Shown here: positions 8,780-16,121 of the stretch, piece by piece | Layout of the letters: each line of letters begins with the position of its first letter | Position numbering within the stretch: position 1 is the first letter of the stretch | DNA from: Candidatus Thermoplasmatota archaeon | GTDB taxonomy: Archaea; Thermoplasmatota; SW-10-69-26; JACQPN01; JAIVGT01 | DNA length: 42,012 nt | Assembly: GCA_035541015.1 (NCBI GenBank) | Contig: DATLFM010000075.1 | Coordinates: forward strand, 1-42,012 | Direction of reading: 5' to 3' | The notes under the pieces: model-generated | Seen by the model: only the letters and a program-made list of their open reading frames with translations | Database searches by the model: none | What the model was told of the DNA's origin: nothing | Position numbers and translations under genes: made by a program

Positions 8780-9085
8780 ATGCTGCGTACAGTGCTGACC
8801 GTTGGGCTTGCTTCGCTCTTGGCCGCCGTGGCCCTGCCGATGGCCTCCGCGGGCGTGAACTTGGGCGAGAAAATCGAAGATGTTCGGGAAAACGTCTGTT
8901 CCCTGTTTGCGTACGACGTCTGCAGCCCCCCGATCTGTCTCCAGCAGTCCTCCCCGCTTGGCGTGGTCTGCGCGCCCACCTGCGCCGTGCGCAGGGTCGT
9001 CGAAGCCGTCCGCGACTCGGTCGCGCCCCAGCAGTACTGCCCGATCCTGCCCCCGATTTCGGGCGACGATCTGGGCGCCGCCTAA
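8780..9085 (+). CDS. Small secreted Cys-rich protein
   Basis: The 101-residue protein has a clear signal peptide (MLRTVLTVGLASLLAAVALPMASA) and a mature region of about 77 residues with six cysteines (C43, C51, C56, C67, C71 and C90, counted from the start). It probably forms disulfides outside the cell. A GGGAG sits 5 nt before the ATG, and an A/T-rich promoter element lies upstream. No family is recognised. The PLG and CxPP/CAPTC elements loosely recall the tail of the small protein at 1098-1271. It overlaps the convergent RNB exonuclease by 4 nt. Confidence 0.65.
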   Translation: MLRTVLTVGLASLLAAVALPMASAGVNLGEKIEDVRENVCSLFAYDVCSPPICLQQSSPLGVVCAPTCAVRRVVEAVRDSVAPQQYCPILPPISGDDLGAA

Positions 9086-11688
9086 TCCGCGAGCTTGACG
9101 CCCACGCGGCCGGCCACGTAGTCCCGGTGCGCGATCGTAACGCGGAGCCGGTCGCCAAGCTTGGCCCGCACGCGGCGCAGCTCGCCCGTCTGTGGATCGA
9201 GAAGCTCGCGCCAGTTCGAGGCGTCGACCTCGCCCTGGAGGGCCTCCCGCTCGATCTCGCCCGCGTACAGCACGCTTGCGTGCTCGTCCACGGCAAAGGG
9301 CCCGCCGGGAAGGTCGGCCGTCGACAATCGGGCCTCGAGCCCCCCGGGAAGCGCCAGGAAAAGGCCCCCCCGCGTCACGCCGTTCACGACGCCCTCGAGC
9401 GCGCCCGCGTAGCGCGGGTCGCGGCTTGCGAACACCATGGCCGAGTTCACGGTTCCGCGCTCGAGCGCCTCGGCGGCCTGTCCCTGCTCGCTGTCGTGGG
9501 CGCTCATGGCCTCGTGCTCGTCGAGCGTGTGCGGTTCGGCGCCGGGTCGCCCGCGCAGCACCCACCGCAAGGCGCGGTGCACGATGAGGTCCGGGTAACG
9601 ACGGATGGGGCTCGTGAAGTGGCAGTAGCAGTCGCTTCCCAGGCCAAAATGCCCGAGGTTGCGTGGCGTGTAGAAGGCACGCCCCATGGCCGAGAGGAGC
9701 TTCACGTGCACGATCTCCCGCACGCGCGGGTCCGGAAGGGCGGACACGACGGACAGGGCTTCGCGGAACGGGCGAAGGTACACCTCGCGCTCCTCGTCCG
9801 AAAGCTGCGCGACCCCGCGCACGGCCGGCGCCGGCGGCCCGGTTTCCTCCCCGTCCGTCGCCTCCGGCTTGAAGCCGCCGGTCACAAGCTCGAGCTTCCC
9901 CCCTTTCTGGAGGAGGTCGAGCAGGCTTGCGCCCGAACCCGCCTCCGGCTCGGAATCGGCCGGCTCCGGAAGCTCGATCCGCAAGGAAATCCCCAGCGTC
10001 TCCATCTGCGCGTTCCAGGTCTCGACGCTCGCGCGGTCGGGAAGCGGGTGGCATCGGTAGGGCAAGAAGACGCCTTCGCGCGTAAGGCGCCGCGCCACGG
10101 CCTCGTTGGCCGCCACCATGAACGCCTCGATCATGCGCGTGGCCGGCGATCCCTCCTTGATCGTCGGATCGACGATGCCCTCTTCCGTGAGACGGATGCG
10201 CCGCTCGCCCGTGTCGAGCGACAACCCTCGGCGGCGGGACTGCAGCACGCGCGCGAACGCCTCCATGGACGCAAACGGCTCGCGCCCGGCGGCGATGGCC
10301 TCGTCCACCTCCTCGTAGCGGCAGTTGCGCGTCACGCGGATGACGCCCTCGAAGAGCTCCTCCTCGAGCACGCCGCCGTCCGCGTCGTAGCGGGTGCGCA
10401 CGCTCATGGACAGCCGGTCGGAGGCGTCGCGCAGCGAGCAGAGGTCGTCGGAGAGACGGGAGGGAAGCATCGGCAGCACGCGAACGGGCAGGTACACGCT
10501 CGTTCCGCGCGTCCGCGCGGAGAGGTCGATCGCCGAGTTCTTCTCGACGTAATGCGACACGTCGGCGATGTGCACCCACAGCACGTGCGTGCCGTCCGGC
10601 TGGCGCTCGTAGCCGACGGCGTCGTCGAAGTCCCGCGCGTCGGCGGGATCGATCGTGTAGCAGGGGACGCCCCGCAGATCGCGCCGCCCCGACAGCCATG
10701 GGGCCGGAAGGTCGCCAGGGAAGCGGTTGGCGGCCTCCTCGACCTCCGGCGGACTGTTCCAGCCGAAGCCCTCGCGCGCGTGCACCAGCCGGCGCGCGAC
10801 GAGCTCCAGCGCCTGGGCCTCCGTCCGAAGGCCCGCGTCGACGAGGAACTCGACGAAGGTGGAGGAGAGCGACGCCCGCGAGCCCGTCCAGTCGTTGGCA
10901 AGCCAGCGCGCAAAGTCGAACAGCGAGAAGCCGTCGAGCGTGTGGCGATCGGTTCCCGGCACGGTCACGGCGCCCCGGTCGCGGTCGTGCAGGACGAAGT
11001 CCTCCATGACCTTGGCAAGGACGCGCACGCGCTCGGCGTCCGCCGGGGGCAACGCATCCAGCGAGAAGGCAAGGCCGACGTACACGGTGCGCGGCGGCGC
11101 GTTGGGATCGTCCTCAACCTCCTCCTCCGCGATGAGCCGCTTGCGCAGCGCCCGAAACGCGTCCGCCTCGCGGCGGAAGGTCTTGAACGTCTCGACCTCG
11201 ATGGGCTTCCACGTCTCGTCGCGCGCGCCGGCCAAGCGGAAGTAGCCCACGCCCGCGCGGCGGCAGCTCTCGAGGGCGCGCCGCACCGCCTCGCGCTGGT
11301 CGGTCGAGGGCTGCTCGGTTCCAAAGAGCGCGGCCGCCAGGGCGTAGGCGGTGTAGGGCCCCTCGGTTCCGGAGACCTTGCGCCACAGGTCGGCGTCGCG
11401 GACTTCGCCCGGCCGGACCTCGACCTGGGCGGCCTTCTTGGATCGATCCGCCAGGAGCTGCGCGAGGCGGCTTTTGAGGGTCGCCTCGTCGGCCGGAAGG
11501 GTCAGCTGGGAGGCGAGGAGGCGTCCTTTGAGATGCTCCGTCTTCACCTCGAGCCGGCCTTTCGCGGTGTAGAGCACCGCGTAGAAACCCTCCTTCTTCT
11601 TGAGGCGCTCGAGGTAGAGTCCCACGTTGTTGGGCGCCTGGATCCCGAAGAGACCCGCCTTGAACTCGACGAGATCGCCCGGCTTCAC
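9082..11688 (-). CDS. RNB-domain 3'-5' exoribonuclease (RNase II/R family)
   Basis: The 868-residue protein has the RNB catalytic core from about residue 340: CYTIDPADARDFDDAVG supplies the Asp cluster that binds magnesium, and it continues through HIADVSHYV, LPSRLSDDLCSL and FTSPIRRYPDL(I)VHR. A C-terminal S1-like beta-rich region ends the protein. The N-terminus (GDLVEFK, then a roughly 300-residue region) lacks an obvious cold-shock pair and looks more like the cyanobacterial/organellar type than E. coli RNase R. The start is a GTG at 11688. These enzymes degrade RNA processively. RNB proteins are patchy in archaea, which normally rely on the exosome or aRNase J. Confidence 0.9.
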   Translation of the reverse strand: MKPGDLVEFKAGLFGIQAPNNVGLYLERLKKKEGFYAVLYTAKGRLEVKTEHLKGRLLASQLTLPADEATLKSRLAQLLADRSKKAAQVEVRPGEVRDADLWRKVSGTEGPYTAYALAAALFGTEQPSTDQREAVRRALESCRRAGVGYFRLAGARDETWKPIEVETFKTFRREADAFRALRKRLIAEEEVEDDPNAPPRTVYVGLAFSLDALPPADAERVRVLAKVMEDFVLHDRDRGAVTVPGTDRHTLDGFSLFDFARWLANDWTGSRASLSSTFVEFLVDAGLRTEAQALELVARRLVHAREGFGWNSPPEVEEAANRFPGDLPAPWLSGRRDLRGVPCYTIDPADARDFDDAVGYERQPDGTHVLWVHIADVSHYVEKNSAIDLSARTRGTSVYLPVRVLPMLPSRLSDDLCSLRDASDRLSMSVRTRYDADGGVLEEELFEGVIRVTRNCRYEEVDEAIAAGREPFASMEAFARVLQSRRRGLSLDTGERRIRLTEEGIVDPTIKEGSPATRMIEAFMVAANEAVARRLTREGVFLPYRCHPLPDRASVETWNAQMETLGISLRIELPEPADSEPEAGSGASLLDLLQKGGKLELVTGGFKPEATDGEETGPPAPAVRGVAQLSDEEREVYLRPFREALSVVSALPDPRVREIVHVKLLSAMGRAFYTPRNLGHFGLGSDCYCHFTSPIRRYPDLIVHRALRWVLRGRPGAEPHTLDEHEAMSAHDSEQGQAAEALERGTVNSAMVFASRDPRYAGALEGVVNGVTRGGLFLALPGGLEARLSTADLPGGPFAVDEHASVLYAGEIEREALQGEVDASNWRELLDPQTGELRRVRAKLGDRLRVTIAHRDYVAGRVGVKLAD

Positions 11689-11724
11689 GAGGCCCCAAGG
11701 CGGAGCCGTCCGAAAACGGTTCCG

Positions 11725-12567
11725 CTAGGCGGCCGCCACGCGGTCCACGTACAGACGGGAGGCGGCGGGCCAGGCGACGGCGGCAAGGCCGACGAAAAGG
11801 ACGGCCAAGAGCCATGGGGGCTGCCAGCCGGGGACGCCAAGCGCAGCCTGCAAGGCGTCGGCCATGACGTGGAGCGGGCTTGCCTTGACGAACGATTGAA
11901 GGGCCGCGGCAAGCGCGTCCATGGCCGCCGGATCGCGAAGGAACAAGCCCAGCACGCGCCCGAGAAGGTCGATGCCAAGGTAGGTGAACAGGAGCGACAG
12001 GAACGCCACGGCCGCAAGCGGACCTCGAAGCGGCACCTGGGGCAGCGCGCGGACGCCCGTGAGCGCGACGGCCGAGAGGAGCGCCAGAAGAAGGATGCCC
12101 AACGCGCCCGTCCACATGGCGTACGCGGCGCCAAAGCCCGCCAGGATCGGATGCGGCTCGACGACGCCATTTGCGAATGCGGCCGCGGACAAGAGAAGCG
12201 CGGGCCCAAGCATGAGAAGGCCGCCCGTCACGGCCACGGAGAGGAACTTTGCGGCCAGGATGCGGCGGGCCGAAAGGGGGCTTCGCAGCACGGTCGCGAT
12301 GCTTCCCGTGCGCGTCTCGTTCACAAGCAGGCGCTCGAAGCAGGCGGCCAAGAACACGAGCGAGAGGATGGAGGCGATCAGGCGCGCCGGGAAGAGGAAC
12401 GAGACGATCGGCGGGGGCTCGTCGGGTCCAGGCGGGGGCGCTCCCTCCGGGTTGCTCGTGACGACCGTCACCGTCGTGGGCACAAGGAACAGCGCCACGA
12501 CGAGCGCGATCGGAAGGCGACAGGCCGCAAGGTCGCGAGCGACGACGGCCGCGGCGGCTCGCATCAT
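11725..12567 (-). CDS. ABC-2 type transporter permease
   Basis: The 280-residue membrane protein has about six hydrophobic helices. The cytoplasmic stretch ERLLVNETRTGSIATVLRSPLSARRILAAK after the second helix is the conserved E-x-x-x-GT-x-x-x-LL-type coupling region of ABC-2 permeases. Its ATG overlaps the stop of the ATPase gene (ATGA), so the pair forms one exporter operon. The substrate is unknown; drug, lipid, polysaccharide or sodium export are all possible. Confidence 0.85.
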   Translation of the reverse strand: MMRAAAAVVARDLAACRLPIALVVALFLVPTTVTVVTSNPEGAPPPGPDEPPPIVSFLFPARLIASILSLVFLAACFERLLVNETRTGSIATVLRSPLSARRILAAKFLSVAVTGGLLMLGPALLLSAAAFANGVVEPHPILAGFGAAYAMWTGALGILLLALLSAVALTGVRALPQVPLRGPLAAVAFLSLLFTYLGIDLLGRVLGLFLRDPAAMDALAAALQSFVKASPLHVMADALQAALGVPGWQPPWLLAVLFVGLAAVAWPAASRLYVDRVAAA

Positions 12568-13499
12568 GCCGCCACCGCCGGCGTCGTCTCCTGCCGCAGC
12601 TGGTCGAAGAGGTCCTCGATGGAGCCCTGGGGAACGACGGCGGTCACCTCGTGGCCGGCCTCCACGAGCGCGCGCACGATCGAGCCCACGCGCGAGCGCT
12701 CGTCCACGAGCACCTCGATCTCATGGTGGTCCATGCGGGCCTCGCGCACGCCCGCGACCGAGCGCAGCCGCGCGACGGCGTCCTGCGGTCGCGTGACCTC
12801 GAGGCGGAACCGGGCGGCCAGGAACTTCCGCTTGAGGTCGCCGGCAGCGCCCACGGCAGCGAGCCGTCCGGCGCGCAGGAAGCCAAACCGGTCGACGAAC
12901 CGCTCGGCCTCGAGAAGGTGGTGCGAGGTGTACACGATCGTGCGGCCATCGCGGACCATCTCCCGCAGCCGCGCCATGACGACCCGCCGCGTGTCGAGAT
13001 CGAGCGCGTTGAACGGCTCGTCAAGCACAAGAAGCGGCGAGGGATCCAGCAAGATGCGCGCGATCTCGACCTTCTGCCGCTGGCCCATCGACAGGTGCGA
13101 GAGCGGCTTCTCCCGCGGCGGAACGCCCAGCGACGCAAGCGTCTCGCGGCAGGCGGCGCGCGCGCGGCCCGCCGACTCGCCGCGCAGCGCCGCGCAGAAC
13201 CCGAGGTATGCGTCGGGCTTGAGATGGCCGTCGGGCGTGGGGTTCTCGGGAAGGATCGCCACGCGCGAGCGGACGCGGTCGCGCGCCTGCCGCACGTCAA
13301 GTCCGCAGACGACGGCCGTTCCCTCGGAAGGCTCCGTGAGGGCCGTGAGAAGCCGGAGCGTCGTGCTCTTGCCCGCGCCGTTGGGCCCAAAGAGGCCGAA
13401 GATCTCACCGCGGGTCACGCGCAAATCGAGCGCGTCCACGGCGCGGCGGCCGCCATAGAGTTTGGACAGTCCCCGCGATTCGACGACAACGTCGGCCAC
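12564..13499 (-). CDS. ABC transporter ATP-binding protein
   Basis: The roughly 311-residue ATPase has Walker A GPNGAGKST (about 38-46), signature LSMGQRQKVEIAR, Walker B PLLVLDEPFNALD and the switch His in 'YTSHHLLEAERF'. The C-terminal extension of about 90 residues is typical of ABC-2 exporter ATPases (DrrA/CcmA-like). The GTG at 13499 (MADVVVESRGLSKLYGG) fits the family start; an in-frame TTG at 13520 would add seven residues. It is translationally coupled to the permease. The substrate is unknown. Confidence 0.92.
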   Translation of the reverse strand: MADVVVESRGLSKLYGGRRAVDALDLRVTRGEIFGLFGPNGAGKSTTLRLLTALTEPSEGTAVVCGLDVRQARDRVRSRVAILPENPTPDGHLKPDAYLGFCAALRGESAGRARAACRETLASLGVPPREKPLSHLSMGQRQKVEIARILLDPSPLLVLDEPFNALDLDTRRVVMARLREMVRDGRTIVYTSHHLLEAERFVDRFGFLRAGRLAAVGAAGDLKRKFLAARFRLEVTRPQDAVARLRSVAGVREARMDHHEIEVLVDERSRVGSIVRALVEAGHEVTAVVPQGSIEDLFDQLRQETTPAVAA

Positions 13500-13551
13500 C
13501 GCTTTTTCCCCGGCGGCCAAGCGGCGGGGAAACCCATGAACCTGCCGGCGC

Positions 13552-14304
13552 CTAGCCGTACATGCTCGGCGGGTAGTCCTGCCCCTTGCCCTCGGCCGGC
13601 GCCGCCTGCTTCTGCATCATGCGGAGCGTGCGCTCGATGTTCTCCGCCTCCGTGTACAGGGGCTTCACGTCGATCTCGATGTGCTCGAGCAGCGCGTCGA
13701 TGACCTCGATGACCTTCGCCGCCGCGCGCGCGTCCGGATAGTTCGGGTTTGCCTCGGCGAGGATGCTGATCGTGTCGAAACCGTGCTTCTTGCCGAGGTT
13801 GAGGAGGACGCCCGAGACGCCCGTGATGATGCCGTTTCCGAACATGGGCAGCTTGTGCTTGGCAAGAAGCGCCCGCGTGGCGTCCGTGCTGCCAAGCGCG
13901 TAGATGGCGACTTCCTCGGGGTTGTCGCCGGCCTGCTCGAGGACGAGCCCCTCCGGGCTGATGATGGTGGTGCAGCCCTTGCGCTGCGCAAACGCGAGGA
14001 TCGCGTCGGCGATGGGCCGGATGAGCTTGGGCGCGGGCTGGAACTCGCTGATGAAGACGCAGACGCCCTTGCCCGCGTAGATTCGGACGGGGTACATGGG
14101 CGTGGCGTTGCGGACGATCGACACCGTGGGGAAGAAGCGGCTGTCCATGATGCCGATCTGCTGCAATTCGAGGACGTCGATGAGGTAGTTTGCCGTGATC
14201 GTCGAGACAAGGCCCACGCTCGGGAACCCGTCGATCACCGTGGCGCCCGTGAGGTCGACCTGCGCGAACTCGTGGATCGACAGGTCCGGCTCGTCGTCGG
14301 CCAT
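13552..14304 (-). CDS. PAC2 family protein (proteasome assembly chaperone-like)
   Basis: The 250-residue protein shows the archaeal PAC2 pattern: 'VIDGFPSVGLVSTITANYLI' near the N-terminus, then a Rossmann-like alternation with 'ISEFQPAPKLIRPIADAIL' and 'FGNGIITGVSGVLLNLG', and a long C-terminal helix. PAC2 proteins are homologues of proteasome-assembly chaperones; their exact role in archaea is uncertain. The ATG at 14304 is 24-33 nt downstream of a TATA-like box, consistent with a leaderless message. Its neighbour downstream is the ABC exporter pair. Confidence 0.85.
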   Translation of the reverse strand: MADDEPDLSIHEFAQVDLTGATVIDGFPSVGLVSTITANYLIDVLELQQIGIMDSRFFPTVSIVRNATPMYPVRIYAGKGVCVFISEFQPAPKLIRPIADAILAFAQRKGCTTIISPEGLVLEQAGDNPEEVAIYALGSTDATRALLAKHKLPMFGNGIITGVSGVLLNLGKKHGFDTISILAEANPNYPDARAAAKVIEVIDALLEHIEIDVKPLYTEAENIERTLRMMQKQAAPAEGKGQDYPPSMYG

Positions 14305-14327
14305 CACGGACGAGAAGGCGGGCCCCC

Positions 14328-14337
14328 TACGTAAAGG
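14328..14337 (-). promoter_or_regulatory. TATA-like box for the PAC2 gene
   Basis: Minus-strand CTTTACGTAG lies 24-33 nt before the ATG at 14304, the spacing expected for a TATA box of a leaderless or nearly leaderless transcript. Confidence 0.5.
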
Positions 14338-14429
14338 GCGCGGGGCGGTGCCCGATTGCCGCGCGCGCGGTCGCGCGATCGCGCGGCGCTGGCGTGCCGA
14401 GCGAAGGATTGAAGGCAGGTTCGCGCGGT

Positions 14430-14443
14430 GGGCCCGTAGGCCC
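14430..14443 (+). other. Hairpin abutting the 5' end of tRNA-Cys
   Basis: GGGCC-CGTA-GGCCC forms a 5-bp stem that ends exactly one base before the first tRNA nucleotide at 14444. The other three tRNA genes in the window also have upstream hairpins. Confidence 0.45.
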
Positions 14444-14515
14444 GCTGGGATGGCCGAGCGGCTAGGCACCAGACTGCAGATCTGGGTCGCGTGGGTTCGA
14501 ATCCCACTCCCAGCT
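14444..14515 (+). tRNA. tRNA-Cys (GCA)
   Basis: A complete 72-nt cloverleaf: acceptor GCTGGGA/TCCCAGC (7 bp), D arm, anticodon stem CCAGA/TCTGG with loop CTGCAGA giving anticodon GCA, T stem GTGGG/CCCAC with loop TTCGAAT, and discriminator U, which is the identity base for cysteine. There is no encoded CCA and no intron. A short hairpin directly precedes it. Confidence 0.97.
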
Positions 14516-14574
14516 TTCGCGAGGCGCGATCGGGGGTTCTTGACGAACGGACGAGCGGCCGGGGGCGGTGAACA

Positions 14575-15966
14575 TCAGGCCGCGCGCAGAAGCCAAATGC
14601 ACTGCTCGTTCCGGCGCCTGTCGTCCATGCCCGGGGGGCTCTTCTTGCATCCGTCCCCAAGGAGGGGATGGACAAGGAACGCTCGACCCGCCGCGTCAAG
14701 AGAAACCATGGAGAATTCGTAGACCATGTCGCCCTCGGCGTAGTGCGTTGTGCGCGTTTGCACGCGCGAATCTGCCTCGATCGTCGCCACCACGACGTTC
14801 CAAGCGGGGCTTCCCTCGTGCGGCGTTTGGTCCATCCAACCCAACGTCGCGCCGCGGTCGTGGGCGGCAATCCAGGGCCAGAGGAAGCCGCCGGAGGTCC
14901 GGTTGGAGGCGACGACGAGGGGCGGACTCCAAGACGCGCCGTCGCTCGACGCGGCCGCGATCACCCCTCCTTCCGCTCTGCTGCCCTCGGCCCACGTCAG
15001 CCAAAACGTCCCGTCGGGACTCTGCGTTGCCGTTGGCACGGTGAAAAGACCCAGCGACGACGCGTGCGCCTGCTGAAACTCCCAGGCTTGCAGGTCGCGT
15101 GAGGAGAGCAGGCCCACGCGCAGGGCCGGCGGCGAGGGGCCCGCGGACGGCCAGCAAGCGAGCGGGAGATGGACCACCCCGTCGCCGGTGGCAAACGTCC
15201 GCCCGGTGGTGCACGTCTCGGGAATGCCCGAGGGCGCCATGGCGACGCGGTACTCCGCCCACGTTTGCCCCCCGTCGGTCGAACGCGCAACCATGGAGAG
15301 ATGCGCGTTCGCGCAGGAGTACACGCCCAGGGCCTCGATCCGCCGGCAGAAGATGCCGGCCGCGTCGCCGCCGATGTAGGAAAGCAGGAGATCGCCTTCG
15401 CGGGCGACGATCCACGGACGGTCGACGATGCCGCCCACGGGCACCGCGGAGACGTACGTGACCTTCCACGTCTGGCCCCGATCCGTCGAAGCCGCCATCG
15501 TCACGGAGGCGAGGGTCGCGTAGGCCACGTACCAAGTTCCGTCGGGCGCCACCGCGACGTCGCAGTCCCCGCTTGGGGGATGGTTGGGCGCCGGGTGGAC
15601 CTCGCGCCACGTCAATCCCCCGTCGTCCGAGGCCCATAGGGGCGAGGGCTTGGTGAAACCTCCATGGCTGCATACAAGCATGACGCCGTCGGCTCCCGCG
15701 GCAAGCGACGCCTCGGCGTCACCGCCGATCCCGACGAGCGTACGCTCCGCCGACGGTTCAACCGGAGGGCGCGGCGGCTCACCGGGGCCTTCCGGATAGG
15801 ATGGTTCGAGCGGGCCCGGCGGGCTGGGAGCGACCGGGTCCGGGGTGCTGGGACGCTCCGCGGTCTGCAAGCATCCCGACAGGAGCAGCGCCATCGCCAG
15901 GAACGGCGCTGCCACCGCATGCATGGAGTCGCGAGATGCAGTGCCTTCCCTAAGGGTATTCGTCAT
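14575..15966 (-). CDS. Sialidase-like (BNR/Asp-box) lipoprotein
   Basis: The roughly 463-residue exported protein has a lipobox LLLSGC followed by a Pro-rich linker, so it is probably a lipid-anchored surface protein. It has at least three Asp-box repeats (S-x-D-x-G-x-T-W): ASDDGGLTW, STDRGQTW and STDGGQTW, the hallmark of six-bladed sialidase/BNR propellers. The catalytic Arg triad cannot be confirmed by eye, so enzyme activity is uncertain. The start may be the ATG at 15966 (after an AAGGA-like site) or the one at 15924 just before the hydrophobic core. It is divergent from the subtilase gene. Confidence 0.75.
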   Translation of the reverse strand: MTNTLREGTASRDSMHAVAAPFLAMALLLSGCLQTAERPSTPDPVAPSPPGPLEPSYPEGPGEPPRPPVEPSAERTLVGIGGDAEASLAAGADGVMLVCSHGGFTKPSPLWASDDGGLTWREVHPAPNHPPSGDCDVAVAPDGTWYVAYATLASVTMAASTDRGQTWKVTYVSAVPVGGIVDRPWIVAREGDLLLSYIGGDAAGIFCRRIEALGVYSCANAHLSMVARSTDGGQTWAEYRVAMAPSGIPETCTTGRTFATGDGVVHLPLACWPSAGPSPPALRVGLLSSRDLQAWEFQQAHASSLGLFTVPTATQSPDGTFWLTWAEGSRAEGGVIAAASSDGASWSPPLVVASNRTSGGFLWPWIAAHDRGATLGWMDQTPHEGSPAWNVVVATIEADSRVQTRTTHYAEGDMVYEFSMVSLDAAGRAFLVHPLLGDGCKKSPPGMDDRRRNEQCIWLLRAA

Positions 15967-16090
15967 GTCCTTTGCCCGATGCCAGGCGGTCACCTCGACA
16001 CGCAGTCGTCTTTGCCGGCGGATCGCCGCGAAATTCGTGTCCCTCCCTTCGTCCGTTTCCCCCTTCTTCCCGCCTCCCGACAGACGAGCC

Positions 16091-16098
16091 CTTATAAG
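16091..16098 (+). promoter_or_regulatory. Palindromic TATA box CTTATAAG upstream of the subtilase gene
   Basis: CTTATAAG lies 24-31 nt before the ATG at 16122, giving a leaderless transcript. The motif is a palindrome and could also direct the divergent lipoprotein gene with a leader of about 100 nt. Confidence 0.7.
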
Positions 16099-16121
16099 CC
16101 CGTCCGCCCGGCTTTTCCTTG

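Noticed and set aside
8668-8979. Extended N-terminus of DNA ligase
   Set aside because: It would run antisense through the small secreted-protein gene and its promoter; the conserved ligase start is at 8667.
8731-13458. A 1575-codon open frame antisense to the exonuclease and ABC genes
   Set aside because: It is very rich in Arg, Gly, His and Ala with no domain, and lies opposite clearly real genes. Long empty antisense frames are expected at this GC content.
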